A stretch of DNA of 31,317 nt, taken from NCBI RefSeq assembly GCF_000208925.1, contig NW_001915056.1:1-31317 (forward strand). The letters are read 5' to 3'. Of this stretch, positions 19,846 to 30,229 are shown piece after piece. The stretch's first letter is position 1; every line of letters begins with the position of its first letter. The translations under genes and the position numbers were made by a program. The notes under the pieces are model-generated. The model saw only the letters and a list, made by a program, of their open reading frames with translations. It searched no databases and was not told where the DNA came from. Source of the DNA: Entamoeba histolytica HM-1:IMSS. Taxonomy: Eukaryota > Evosea > Mastigamoebida > Endamoebidae.

Positions 19846-20736
19846 TTATTCTTGATGTTCTTTATTCTTAAAGTCATAAGGAATGAAGCCTAAAATAATA
19901 GGTAAATGTTTTGGAAGATGAAGTGCTTCATGCCAATTTTCAGATAATGATTTGTAATATGGTAATGAAATAAAAATGGTTTTATTCTTAAAACATTGTC
20001 CTAAATAAACTACAAGTTCCATCATTGTTAAATTAAGTGAAAAACAAATACTATTTAATAAAACTTGAAGAATCATTACCATTGTAATATTAAAGAAGAA
20101 TAATGATAATATTAATGTAGTCCAAAATGGAAAATTATCATTTGAATAATACATTTTCCAAATATACCATAAATGAGTATCACAAATTAACATTCCTCTA
20201 AAACATCCTACCATAAATAAAAAGAAATATTTTGCATTATGATATCCAATACATGCACTCATCCATGAACAATGATGATCATATTTTGTTATACATCGTT
20301 TACAAAATCCACAATGATGTGTTCTTGCAGGTCTTGGTTTATTACATATACTACATACTTCTTCACTATCATATAATAAATTTCTTTCATATCCTAAATC
20401 AACTTCTTTAGGTTGAACAAAATGACATTTAAAGAATGACCAAAATATTTGATAATATGTGTAATGTAATTCAAAATAAAACCAAAATAATCTTTCAGTC
20501 CATGACCAATTGAAATAAAAATATTTCATAATAAAATACACACACAACACATATGTTATTACTAATAAACATGGTATTATTACCCATAAATATTTTACTA
20601 CAATTAATATTTTTTTTGCAACTATTCCTGGTAATCCTTCTATTCTACTTATTGTATCTTCAACATTTTCCATATCAGCAATCTTAGTGTCTTTAATACT
20701 AATAGATGATTGATTATTTTGTTGTTGCTCAGTCAT
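19846..20736 (-). CDS. DHHC-type protein S-palmitoyltransferase
   Basis: A 296-residue polytopic membrane enzyme that transfers palmitate to Cys of target proteins. The cytosolic N terminus is polar (residues 1-40). Four membrane segments are predicted at about 44-70, 82-105, 168-192 and 204-228. The DHHC Cys-rich domain (residues 128-167) has CSIC, ARTHHCGFCKRC and the catalytic DHHC at 153-156, with all zinc ligands in place. The conserved post-TM4 TTxE motif appears as TMME (237-240). Entamoeba has several such enzymes, and the target proteins are unknown. It is convergent with the ABCF gene (stops 39 bases apart) and divergent from the gene at 20848 (111 bases between starts). Confidence 0.95.
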   Translation of the reverse strand: MTEQQQNNQSSISIKDTKIADMENVEDTISRIEGLPGIVAKKILIVVKYLWVIIPCLLVITYVLCVYFIMKYFYFNWSWTERLFWFYFELHYTYYQIFWSFFKCHFVQPKEVDLGYERNLLYDSEEVCSICNKPRPARTHHCGFCKRCITKYDHHCSWMSACIGYHNAKYFFLFMVGCFRGMLICDTHLWYIWKMYYSNDNFPFWTTLILSLFFFNITMVMILQVLLNSICFSLNLTMMELVVYLGQCFKNKTIFISLPYYKSLSENWHEALHLPKHLPIILGFIPYDFKNKEHQE

Positions 20737-20847
20737 ATTATTAGTATTTCCTTTTCTCAGTTTTCGTTTTTTTTATTTTTTTTTTATTTTTTTTTTTTTT
20801 CATACTTTCGTTTTTCTTTTCATCTAGGAATTGATAACTAGTTCATA
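20737..20847. promoter_or_regulatory. 111-base divergent intergenic region with homopolymer tracts
   Basis: This is the only space between two oppositely oriented starts, so it must hold promoters for both. It includes T tracts at about 20766-20802 and a short GC-containing stretch (CTTTCGTTTTTC). No AACCCT element is present. Confidence 0.5.
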
Positions 20848-21204
20848 ATGAGTCAGAAACCTCCTGTTAGATTCACTATTGGTTCACGTAAAGTGGCTAT
20901 AACTAAGAAAGAACCAGAAAATACTGCAATACCTATTGTTGAAACAATGCTTAAACATCAAATGATTGCTAATATTAAAAATAGAAATAATAATGAAAAT
21001 CAATCAAATGAAATTACAGATTTAATGAAAGCTGTTGATGAAATGAAGAAGATTGATGTTAGAGATACAAATAGAAAAATAGATATGATAGAAAATATTT
21101 TATTATCAATAGAAAAGGAAAGTTTAAAAAATGATGTTAATTTAAAAAGTATTAAAGAATCAGTAAATCATCAACATGTTGTATTAGAACAATTTCTTGT
21201 TTAA
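20848..21204 (+). CDS. small hypothetical protein, C-terminal coiled coil
   Basis: A 118-residue protein with no family I recognise. The N terminus (PPVRFTIGSRKVAITKKE) is basic, the middle is Asn-rich, and residues about 55-115 form an amphipathic helix with heptad-like Ile/Leu/Met spacing (LMKAVDEMKKIDV, then MIENILLSIEKE). It has no signal peptide. It is supported as a real gene by its own ATG, its codon usage like neighbours and the bidirectional promoter shared with the DHHC gene. A subunit or adaptor role is possible, but this is not shown. Confidence 0.7.
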   Translation: MSQKPPVRFTIGSRKVAITKKEPENTAIPIVETMLKHQMIANIKNRNNNENQSNEITDLMKAVDEMKKIDVRDTNRKIDMIENILLSIEKESLKNDVNLKSIKESVNHQHVVLEQFLV

Positions 21205-21437
21205 AATTATTTGTTTTTCTTTTCCTTGGAGGTTTTAAATAGAAGATAAATAATGTAACAATCCTAAAATCAAATACAAAGAATATCATATTTAGTACAA
21301 ATACTTTCACACAATTATATTCAATAATAATGAATAATCAGTAAAAAACATAAACAAATTACATTTATTTTTCTTTCTAAAATATTCATTTTCATTATTT
21401 CTGATAAAAAAAAACTTAAAAAGAAGAAAAGAAAGAA

Positions 21438-21953
21438 ATGAATATTAACCAATACATTAGTTATTTAAAGGAATGGAGTCATTTATCAAATACTACAATA
21501 TTATTTGATAGTGCAACAGATGAATTAACTGCAAGAAATGTTTATAGTAAAATTAGTGGGAAAACACACATTTATTTTATTGTTGAAGATAGTTTTGGAA
21601 ATGTATTTGGGTCATATCACAATTATATTCCACAACAAGATGAAACGGTAGGATATGAAAAGGATCCCGATCATTTCATTTTTACTTTACATAACCCACA
21701 TAATATTGAACCTTCAAAATATGAACCAAATAAAAATAATAATGATCTTATTCATACCTATTATAACTATGATATTAATAATGTTTTAAATATTCAACAT
21801 GCTTATGGAATAACAAGTAATTCTAAAGTATTTATATATGAATCTATTATCAATTATTATATTAATATTCCAAATAATGATCCACGGGTATTTACAACTA
21901 CAGTTAATTGTTTTGTTAATATGAAAAGACTTCTAATCATTGAAATGAATTAA
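21438..21953 (+). CDS. short TLDc-like protein
   Basis: A 171-residue protein that is essentially a lone TLDc-like domain, related to the C-terminal half of the gene at 3603. Shared landmarks are LKEW near the start, ILFDS, VEDSFGNVFGSY, a FIFTLHN segment and a closing KRLLIIEMN strand. The N-terminal coiled coil of the relative is absent, so the protein starts directly at the domain. The upstream 200 bases show no other coding sequence, so I see no sign of a lost 5' exon. Function is unassigned. Convergent with the surface-protein gene (110 bases between stops). Confidence 0.8.
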   Translation: MNINQYISYLKEWSHLSNTTILFDSATDELTARNVYSKISGKTHIYFIVEDSFGNVFGSYHNYIPQQDETVGYEKDPDHFIFTLHNPHNIEPSKYEPNKNNNDLIHTYYNYDINNVLNIQHAYGITSNSKVFIYESIINYYINIPNNDPRVFTTTVNCFVNMKRLLIIEMN

Positions 21954-22062
21954 AAACATTTTTTTTTTCCTTTTTTTCTTTTTGATTTCATTGATTTTCT
22001 TTAATAAAGAATCTCTCAAAAACCATAATAATTCTACTAATAAAAATTCAATTCAATTCTGC

Positions 22063-22977
22063 TTACAACATAAAGAAAAGAAGAAGAGCCATGAGTGAAA
22101 TAATTGTTGCTGGTGCAAAATCAGTTCCATCACTTAATTTGATTTGAATTTTTGATTTTTCATTTCCTTGAAGCATAATTTTAACTGGAGTTTTTTCATT
22201 AATATTTGATAATTCTAAAAATCCATTTTCAGCTCCATTAGTATGGAAACAAGCATTACCTGAACATGTTTCAGTTAAATTAGTTGTATAAAATAATGTT
22301 GGAATAACTTTACCTTTCATTGCAAAGTAAATATTCTTATCTCCTTTAGCTGGTGTGTAAATAACAAAATTTAATACTTTTTTATCTGATTTACTTCCTC
22401 CGTATTCAAATTCTGTAGAAAATCTAAAGTCTTTATTTGGAAGAATAACATATGGTTCTTTATCATAACTTTTTATAGTTTCACTTGATTGTTCTTTTCC
22501 ACATGTCGTTGAAATAATTACATCTTGTGAGAAACATAATGCTTCAGTTTTACATTGGACATAAGCAGCAATATAATATTCATCATATGATTTTTCAAAA
22601 GAAAGTGTAAGTGTTCCACTAGTACTACTAGTTTGTTCTTTACAATAAGTACTTCCTTGTGGATTAATGAAATTTGTTCCAATTCCTGTATAATTGTTTG
22701 GAATTTCTTCTTTTTTACCAATACAAACAGCAAGACGATTTAATAAATTATTTGTAACAAAATATTGGAAAGATAATTCAACTGTTCCAATAACAGCGTT
22801 GTCACTGGGATTAACAGTAGTCCATAATTCTTTTTGTCTTGTAGCATTAAAAATAAAATAATTTGGAACTCCTTTTGCTTGGAAATTAGCTTCAAGAACA
22901 GTATGATCATATAATCTACCTGCTGATTGAACATCAAAATCAGCAGAAACAAATGCAACTAATAAGAAGAAAAGCAT
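22063..22977 (-). CDS. probable GPI-anchored surface protein, unknown family
   Basis: A 304-residue protein with a signal peptide (MLFFLLVAFVSA, probable cut after Ala12), a secreted beta-rich body and a C-terminal hydrophobic tail (about residues 289-304, ending in LLLFFML) without a cytoplasmic part. That pattern predicts a GPI anchor, with a candidate omega site around the Ser-Asp-Gly before the tail. The body has seven Cys and three N-glycosylation sequons (NAT, NYT, NLT). I do not recognise a domain. Its repeated half-domain feel (two similar ~130-residue parts with Phe-Xaa-Ile strands) is only an impression. An AACCCT element lies upstream at 23064-23069 on the minus strand. Confidence 0.8.
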   Translation of the reverse strand: MLFFLLVAFVSADFDVQSAGRLYDHTVLEANFQAKGVPNYFIFNATRQKELWTTVNPSDNAVIGTVELSFQYFVTNNLLNRLAVCIGKKEEIPNNYTGIGTNFINPQGSTYCKEQTSSTSGTLTLSFEKSYDEYYIAAYVQCKTEALCFSQDVIISTTCGKEQSSETIKSYDKEPYVILPNKDFRFSTEFEYGGSKSDKKVLNFVIYTPAKGDKNIYFAMKGKVIPTLFYTTNLTETCSGNACFHTNGAENGFLELSNINEKTPVKIMLQGNEKSKIQIKLSDGTDFAPATIISLMALLLFFML

Positions 22978-23063
22978 TACTGTATTTTTAAGATCTTTTG
23001 TAGAATCTTTTTAAATTATGATTTGTCTTTTTCAACTCATTTCTTTTCCTCATTGGTATGGAA

Positions 23064-23069
23064 AGGGTT
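23064..23069 (-). promoter_or_regulatory. AACCCT element upstream of the surface-protein gene
   Basis: Seen as AGGGTT on the + strand, 87 or so bases upstream of the start at 22977 on the minus strand. Confidence 0.4.
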
Positions 23070-23306
23070 TATTTGAAAGAATAAATTAAACTCTCGCTAA
23101 TATATATCTATTCTATTACTCTCATTCATCCAATCTAATCTCAAAAAAAAAACATATTTTTACTTTCAAAACTTAAAATATTAAAAATACCCATAAAATT
23201 TATTGTTTTTGATTTGTGTGGTAGTTCTGAGAATAGAACATACTTATTATTTATAAAACTTTTCAATAATAACAAAAAATAATAACAAAAAAAAAAGGAT
23301 AAAGAA

Positions 23307-23312
23307 AACCCT
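23307..23312 (+). promoter_or_regulatory. AACCCT element upstream of LysRS
   Basis: AACCCT 43 bases before the ATG at 23350, followed by a GAACTTTA element (23328-23335) that may be the GAAC box. Confidence 0.4.
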
Positions 23313-23349
23313 AAAAAAATAAGAAAAGAACTTTATAACCATTTAAAGG

Positions 23350-25659
23350 ATGTCTAAACAACTCTTCCTCAATAGATGTAAAGATGTAGAAGAATACCAA
23401 AAGGCAGGTCATAATCCATGGCCACATAAATTCAATGTTAGTATTACTGTTCCAGAATTTATTGCTAAATATTCTGGACTTGAAAAATCACAAGTTAGTG
23501 ATGATATTGTTAGTGTTGCAGGAAGAGTTCTTTCAAAAAGATCATCATCATCAGCCCTTATGTTTATTGATTTACATGATTCACAAACAAAATTACAAAT
23601 TATGTTGAATAAATCAGCATATGAAAATAAAGAAGATTTTGTTTCATTAACCAAAATGATTTATAGAGGAGATATTTGTGGATTTACTGGACATCCAACA
23701 CGTACCAAAACAGGAGAACTTTCACTTATTCCAATATCAGGAATGATTCTTTCACCATGTCTTCATATGTTACCATCAATGCATTATGGATTAGGAGATC
23801 AAGAAACAAGATTTAGAAAGAGATATCTTGATTTAATTGTAAATCCCGAAAGTGTTAAGAATTTTGTATTAAGAACAAAAGTTGTTAAAGCTGTAAGAAA
23901 ATATCTTGACGATAAAGGATTCCTTGAAGTTGAAACCCCAATTTTAAATACAATTCCAGGAGGAGCTACTGCTAGACCATTTATTACACATCATAATCAA
24001 CTTGATATTCAAATGTATATGAGAATTGCACCAGAATTATATTTAAAAGAATTAGTTGTTGGAGGAATTAATAGAGTTTATGAAATAGGAAGATTATTTA
24101 GAAATGAAGGTATTGATCAAACACATAATCCAGAATTTACTACATGTGAATTTTATATGGCATATGCAGATTATAATGATATTATGAAAATGACAGAAGA
24201 ACTTCTTGGAAATATGGTTAAAGATATTACAGGAGGATCAACTAAATTAGAAATTAAAGACAGATTAATGGATATAAATAATGAAGAAGATATTAAAATG
24301 TTAGAAAAATTCTTTAAAGAACCAATTCCAAGACCATTTAATTCAGCCGAATGTAGTAAAGTTATTGAAAAGCATTGTACTGAATTAAATTATTATTATG
24401 ATGGTAATAATGAAAAAGCTATGAAGAAACTCTTTGCAGATTTTGTAACAGAAAAGAAAATGGTACTTGACTTTACTGCACCATTTAAAAGAATTTCATA
24501 TGTTCATGCTCTTGAAGAGAAATTTGGAGAAAAAATTCCAAGACCACTTGATGGACCAGAAGCACTTACTTTTCTTAAAAAACAAGCTATTAGATTTAAT
24601 GCTATTTGCGCTGAACCACAAACTACTGCACGTGTTATGGATAAATTATTTGGAGATTTGATTGAAGTTGATCTTGTTCAACCAACATTTGTTTGTGATC
24701 AACCACAATTAATGAGTCCACTTGCTAAATATCATAGAAGTGAACCAGAATTAACTGAACGATTTGAATTATTCATTCTTAAGAGAGAAATTGCTAATGC
24801 ATATACAGAATTAAATAACCCAATTGTCCAAAGATCTAATTTCGAACAACAAGCTAAAGATAAAGCTGCTGGAGATGATGAAGCACAACTTGTTGATGAA
24901 GTATTCCTTGATGCAATTGAACATGCATTCCCACCAACAGGAGGATGGGGACTTGGAATAGATAGATTAGCTATGCTTCTTGCAGATGTAGATAATATTA
25001 AAGAAGTTATTTTATTCCCAACTATGAGACCAGAAGATGAATTAGAAAAGAAAGCACGTGAAGCTAAAGAAGATGCTATGGTTGCACAAGAACTTGCTGC
25101 TACTGAAGAAAAAGGAGGAAAGAAAGTTGTCAAACCAAAAGCTAATAAACAACAACCAGTTAAAGAAGTTCTTGATGGATTCCAATTAGAAATTAGAGTT
25201 GGTAAAATTGTTGAAGCTGGACCACATCCAAATAGTGAACATCTTCTTGCACTTAAAGTTGATGTTGGAGAAGAAAAACCAAGAAGTGTTGTTGCTGGAC
25301 TTGCTGAACATTATAAACCAGAAGAATTATTAAATCAAAAAGCTACTTTTGTATGTAACTTAAAACCATCCAAATTAAGAGGAGTTGCATCAGAAGCTAT
25401 GATTCTTGCTGCTACTTCACTTGATGGTACTAAAGTTAAATTCTGTCATCCAAGTGCTGATGCTGCTATTGGAGCACAAGTTATTCCAAAAGAAGGTAAA
25501 GTTACTATTTCTGCTAAGAAGATTTCAATTGATGTTGTTGGAAAGATGAATCTTGCATTGAAAGGAGGATTAGTTAGAACTAATGACGTTCCACTTATTG
25601 TTAAAGATACTGAACTTACAGTGACTGTTGATGAAGTTGTTGATGGAACTGTTAGATAA
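23350..25659 (+). CDS. KRS: lysyl-tRNA synthetase with EMAPII-like C-terminal domain
   Basis: A 769-residue class II aminoacyl-tRNA synthetase that charges tRNA-Lys. The N-terminal OB-fold anticodon-binding domain (about 50-150) is followed by the catalytic core. Motif 1 lies around [12 protein letters not shown] (about 195), motif 2 includes [11 protein letters not shown], and motif 3 is [10 protein letters not shown] (531-540). Residues about 608-769 are a tRNA-binding/EMAPII-like domain ([20 protein letters not shown] onward), joined by a Lys/Glu-rich linker. Entamoeba KRS with such a cytokine-like tail has been described, and the tail reportedly has chemokine-like activity in vitro. The usual eukaryotic Lys-rich N-terminal extension is short here. 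Confidence 0.96.
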   Translation: MSKQLFLNRCKDVEEYQKAGHNPWPHKFNVSITVPEFIAKYSGLEKSQVSDDIVSVAGRVLSKRSSSSALMFIDLHDSQTKLQIMLNKSAYENKEDFVSLTKMIYRGDICGFTGHPTRTKTGELSLIPISGMILSPCLHMLPSMHYGLGDQETRFRKRYLDLIVNPESVKNFVLRTKVVKAVRKYLDDKGFLEVETPILNTIPGGATARPFITHHNQLDIQMYMRIAPELYLKELVVGGINRVYEIGRLFRNEGIDQTHNPEFTTCEFYMAYADYNDIMKMTEELLGNMVKDITGGSTKLEIKDRLMDINNEEDIKMLEKFFKEPIPRPFNSAECSKVIEKHCTELNYYYDGNNEKAMKKLFADFVTEKKMVLDFTAPFKRISYVHALEEKFGEKIPRPLDGPEALTFLKKQAIRFNAICAEPQTTARVMDKLFGDLIEVDLVQPTFVCDQPQLMSPLAKYHRSEPELTERFELFILKREIANAYTELNNPIVQRSNFEQQAKDKAAGDDEAQLVDEVFLDAIEHAFPPTGGWGLGIDRLAMLLADVDNIKEVILFPTMRPEDELEKKAREAKEDAMVAQELAATEEKGGKKVVKPKANKQQPVKEVLDGFQLEIRVGKIVEAGPHPNSEHLLALKVDVGEEKPRSVVAGLAEHYKPEELLNQKATFVCNLKPSKLRGVASEAMILAATSLDGTKVKFCHPSADAAIGAQVIPKEGKVTISAKKISIDVVGKMNLALKGGLVRTNDVPLIVKDTELTVTVDEVVDGTVR

Positions 25660-25944
25660 GTTTTAAATGAACGGTTTTTCTTTAGATTTAATTTTTTAAT
25701 TATTCATAAATGAAAAGACAAGATAAAAGATATAACAGGTTATTTAAAGGTAAAGAAATGTTTATTTTGAATTATTTCTATTTTATTTCTTTTGTTTTTG
25801 AGTATTTACTCAATTAACAGTAATACATTTAATAAATGTTAAATTATCATACAGAGAGATTGAATAAGATTAATTGAATTGTTGTCTATAAGAGTTTTAA
25901 AAAATAACAAACTAAAAAGAAAAGAACCAATATAAATAACATAA
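25660..25944. other. intergenic, no feature seen
   Basis: AT-rich DNA between the LysRS stop and the LINE-B 3' end. No gene is seen. Confidence 0.5.
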
Positions 25945-27730
25945 AAATAAAAAGCAATTAATTAAGTGTTAATAGAAATAACTTTTATTATTCCTGCCTC
26001 AGCGGAGATTAATCTTTTTCAATAAGTGTTATTCTAAAGGTTCTATAGAATATGTTTGAATATGAGAGAATTTGTATTCAATGACGTCCATCATGTTTTT
26101 AATTACATGGTTTTTAATTTCTTTCTCGATGTCAATGTCATTTTTTAATTCTTTAATTGATTTAATACTTTATTTATTTACTAATCCATTTATTGAAATT
26201 ACTACTGGATTTATTTTGTCATATTTTAATTTTTCTATTTTCTTTAGAATATTCTTTATTTCCATGTCTTTTCTTCATTTATTCTAAAGTAATATCGTTA
26301 TTTTTGTATATTTCATTATTTGTTTTTTCCTTGTTCTAATTTTCTTATTAGAATCAAACATGATTTTATTTGTATTGACTCTGACTATTTCTTCCTTATT
26401 AAATTTAATTCTTTATTCATTGTCATCATATATTTTAGGTACTTTATTCTTTCCAGTGTTTTAACTTTGATTCATTCTTCATCATATTCATTTAATTTCA
26501 TGTTGCACTTTATTCTGTACATTTTCTTCTCTTGACCAAATCTTCTAGTCTATTGATTTTCTTTAGGATTTCTTTTATTTCATCAAATTTGTCTCCTATT
26601 ATTTTATTTTGGAGATAAAGGTGCATAGCCATTGAAATCTTCTTCATATCATCTTGCAGTTACTGCATTCTGCTTCCTGACAATATCAATCTATTATTAA
26701 TTTCCATTATTAATCGGTCAGCTTCTTTTCATTGAATATAGTAATTAATGTTTGAACATTTTTCGATTTTCATTTCTTTCACTTTATTGATGAGAGTGTT
26801 AAGGTATTCTTCATCAATTTCAGTAGAGTTATTCTTTAATATGATGTTTTTTATTATTGAATTAAACTCTACTCTTCCTTCTATTATATCATTTACTTTC
26901 ACTCTAATGTACCGTTTAGTATTTTCTTTTATTTAATATGATATTTTAATATATTTAATATATTCATTTTCATTATTGACATTGATATTTGTCACTTTTA
27001 TTATACTTTCTATTTATTCCCAATCTTTTGTTTTTTTCTTTAATTTCTTATTTAACCAATTAATTCAAAACAATACATCACTTCAATTAAATTTCTGTTT
27101 CTTTCTTTTGTTATATTTATTCTTGTATTTTCATTATGTTTTGTTTATTATTTATTATTCTTACAATTTTACATTTATCATTCATTTCTTTAATTGGGTT
27201 TTGTTTTTAATTTCTTCTTCAATTGTTTTAATGTCTTTTTCTTCATTGTCTTTTGTTTTTTTCTCTAATTTCTTCATTAGTTTTTCAATTATCTTTTTCT
27301 TTTTGATTGAATATACTTCTTGAAGAATATCATACCTTCTTTTTCTTTTATCTTCTTACTTTTTGAGTATTTCTTCATATTCTCCTTTATTTCATTCACT
27401 TGTTATTCTTTTTATTCTTTCTTGTATCTCATTTCTTGTTATTCATTTATATTTGTTATGGGTGTAATTATTATTGTATTTTCCTTGTATTTATTTGTAT
27501 CTTTCGTCTTCTAATCCATTTTCCTTGTTATTTCATTTATCATTATTACTATTATGTCATTTATTGTTATTGACATTCATTTTTTTATTGTATGACATTG
27601 GATTTCTATTTCTTGTTTGCTTTTCTTTACAAGACACAATGGTTTTATACATAGCAATTGCATTAAAAATTTGTTGTATTTCCTGCACTGGAAAGTATCT
27701 GTTGATCCAATATAATTTAGAAAGAAATAA
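25945..27730 (-). mobile_element. LINE-B: internally deleted second copy (-)
   Basis: Reading right to left: from about 27,700 to 26,450 the sequence resembles a LINE ORF1 in many broken pieces. It has a basic Asn-rich start, a Lys/Glu coiled coil (KKKIIEKLMKKLEKKTKDN near 27,290) and a folded-looking region at about 26,600-26,930. From about 26,290 down to 25,980 it encodes the C-terminal end of ORF2 (VVISIN, DIDIEKEIK, NMMDVIEY), matching 12146-12469. The 3' end shares TTAATTAATTGCTTTTTAT with the + copy. RT, zinc knuckle and most of the endonuclease are missing. It is a short, dead, perhaps SINE-like derivative, about 1.8 kb. Confidence 0.72.
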
Positions 27731-27827
27731 AAAGAAGAAAAATTGAATGACGATTATCTTAAAAATAAAAGAAGTTCAAACTAAAAATAAAAGAAGAACT
27801 AATAAATAATAAAATAATAAAGAAAGA

Positions 27828-28754
27828 ATGCAATTAGGATATAATGAAATAATGATTGTCTCGAAGTATTTTAAAGATATTAAAGATTTTATTAATTTAG
27901 AAATTGGAATTAAAAGATTTCAAGGAAATATGGAACGATTTCATTTTAATCCAATTCCATTGAATCAATATTCAAGAAGATTGTTTCCTAATATTGAAAC
28001 ATTTCATATTTATAATAACTATGATGAAATATTTGAAGATGGAAGAATATTTAAACAAATAATATGGTATAAAGTAGAATATTCAAGATATTTAAAAGAG
28101 AAAAATGAAATGAATGAATGTAAAAATATCGAATATACAAAAGAAGATAGAGAAGAATATGGAAATACAATACCAATAGAAGTCAATTCACTTGGAAATG
28201 AATGTTTTTATGGATGTGATGATATTCAATCAATTAATATACCAATAAATGTTAGTAAAATAGGAGATGAATGTTTTATAGGGTGTACATCATTAACATC
28301 AATTGAAATACCAACAAGTGTAACTAAAATAGGAAATGAATGTTTTTATGACTGTTCAACATTAACAACAATTACTATACCAACAAATGTTAGTAAAATA
28401 GGAGATAGATGTTTTTCCAGATGTTCATCATTAGTATCGATTACTATACCAACAAATGTTAGTGAAATAGGAGATTGGTGTTTTTGTGAATGTTCAACAT
28501 TAACAACAATTACTATACCAACAAATGTTAGTGAAATAGGAAATTGGTGTTTTTGTGAATGTTCAACATTAAAATCAATTAATATACCAACAAGTGTTAG
28601 TAAAATAGGAGATGGATGTTTTTATGAATGTACATCATTAACATCAATGAATATACCATCATCAATTACATCATTTGGATGTGGGTGTTTTTATCATTGT
28701 GGATGTGAAAAAGAATTAAAGGAGAATAAAACAATACCAGAATATTGCTTTTGA
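27828..28754 (+). CDS. BspA-like leucine-rich-repeat protein
   Basis: A 308-residue protein of the large Entamoeba BspA-like family (LRR_5 type), thought to be surface-linked in part. Residues 1-100 are the family's shared N-terminal segment (the MIVSKYFKDIKDF and FPNIETFHIY pieces). Then eight 23-residue repeats run from about 121 to 300, with consensus IPxxVxxIGDxCFxxCxxLxxI. Each repeat has a CF and a second Cys. Repeats 5 and 6 are nearly identical in DNA. There is no signal peptide, as is usual for this family in Entamoeba. The protein ends with a short Lys/Glu tail and IPEYCF. The leader has no clear TATA. It lies just downstream of the LINE-B remnant. Confidence 0.92.
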   Translation: MQLGYNEIMIVSKYFKDIKDFINLEIGIKRFQGNMERFHFNPIPLNQYSRRLFPNIETFHIYNNYDEIFEDGRIFKQIIWYKVEYSRYLKEKNEMNECKNIEYTKEDREEYGNTIPIEVNSLGNECFYGCDDIQSINIPINVSKIGDECFIGCTSLTSIEIPTSVTKIGNECFYDCSTLTTITIPTNVSKIGDRCFSRCSSLVSITIPTNVSEIGDWCFCECSTLTTITIPTNVSEIGNWCFCECSTLKSINIPTSVSKIGDGCFYECTSLTSMNIPSSITSFGCGCFYHCGCEKELKENKTIPEYCF

Positions 28755-30229
28755 AGAATATTAAAGAAGAAAGAAGATAATTGAATTGTTAAAGAATAAA
28801 AAGAATGTTTATTTTATAATTTAACTGATAAGAAATACATAATAAACAATTTAATTGATAATAAAATAAAGAATGAAATATCAAATGAATGAAATGTGAT
28901 AAAAATCATTCATCATTGATTTAATTATTATTATTATGTTATGTTTATTCATTTTTAATTTATTTCATATTATTTATTTGTTTCAATATGTTGAATTAAT
29001 AGAAATATAACATCAATCATATTCATTGATAAATATTGATGATGAATGATAATATATTTCAAATATCAATCATATTTATCATTTCATGTATTTTGTATTT
29101 ATTTTTTATTATATTTCAATGATAATGTTGATGTGAATTGTTGATATTGAATAACAAAGATGATGAATGTCATAATTCATAATATGATGAATGTGTTGTT
29201 CAATGAATATGAATAATTTATATTAAATTATTTCATTTTATACAATTGTGTTTCATTTATTTTTGATTGAAACGTATATTCAATGAGAATGATATTTATC
29301 ATTTTCTATATCTTGTTTATTTTCAACTTATTCATATGATTTGAAGAATAAAATGAATGTGTTGTTATTATGTTTAATGTTTCTTATTATTTTTACAAAT
29401 ATATACACAACATCAAATTATTCATAATTCATTTTATTTGTTTGTCAAATTAATCTATATTATCATGACTGTTATATTTGATAGTGACGAGTATTTGTAA
29501 TGATAGAATTTACATTATTAATTACAATGACATTCTCATTGTTATTGAATGATTTTTTGATATCGTGTGAATCAAGAAATGAATGAGAATAATTGAAATG
29601 GTAAATTATATTACAAAGATGTGGTATTGATTGATTTAATTAATTTTCAAACAAGGTATGATGAATAAGAAAATAAAAATATGCAATGTGTTTTTTTCAC
29701 AATGAGTGATGAATTAATAATGATAAACGGATATTTTGTTAAATGTCTAGTATCATATTTGATTTGATTTATAATTAAAAGTAAACATAATGAGTTGAAA
29801 TAGTGATATGAATAAAGTGAATAATAATGATATTTTCATATGATTAAATGAATAAAGTTGATTATTCTTTATAAATATAATTAACATTGTTTGTATTTAA
29901 ATCAATATTCTAAACATATAGAAATGAAACAAATATTTAATAATTAAATAAATGATAATAATAAACATTCTTATGAGTTTAATTTGTTCATTATGATTTG
30001 TTTAATATTTTAACAAAATCAAATAACAAACAATGTAATATGAATATTTTGTTAAATGTGTATTTAATTGATATGAATATTATTTTATTTAACACATATT
30101 CATTATGTATTTATTCGTATTATGTGTTTCTTGTTAATTATCTGTGTTTCTTATTATCTTTTGATTTTTAGATTCTTTCTTTTGTTTTAATCCAATTCAA
30201 TGAATTTATTTAATAAATGTTCAGTGATG
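28755..30229. other. AT-rich gene-free stretch
   Basis: About 1.5 kb of AT-rich DNA with many short ATGAAT-, TTCATT- and GATAAT-like words. I find no gene, RNA gene or clear element. It reaches the inner edge of the right inverted-repeat arm. Confidence 0.6.

Noticed and set aside
23409..25133. Minus-strand open frames inside LysRS (23409-23654 and 24732-25133)
   Set aside because: They are antisense shadows of a well-supported synthetase gene with no motif of their own.
26072..27514. Chain of + strand open frames between LysRS and the LRR gene
   Set aside because: They are the opposite strand of the LINE-B copy.
28170..28720. CRISPR-like regular repeats
   Set aside because: The 69-base period is the leucine-rich-repeat coding unit in frame, without spacers.
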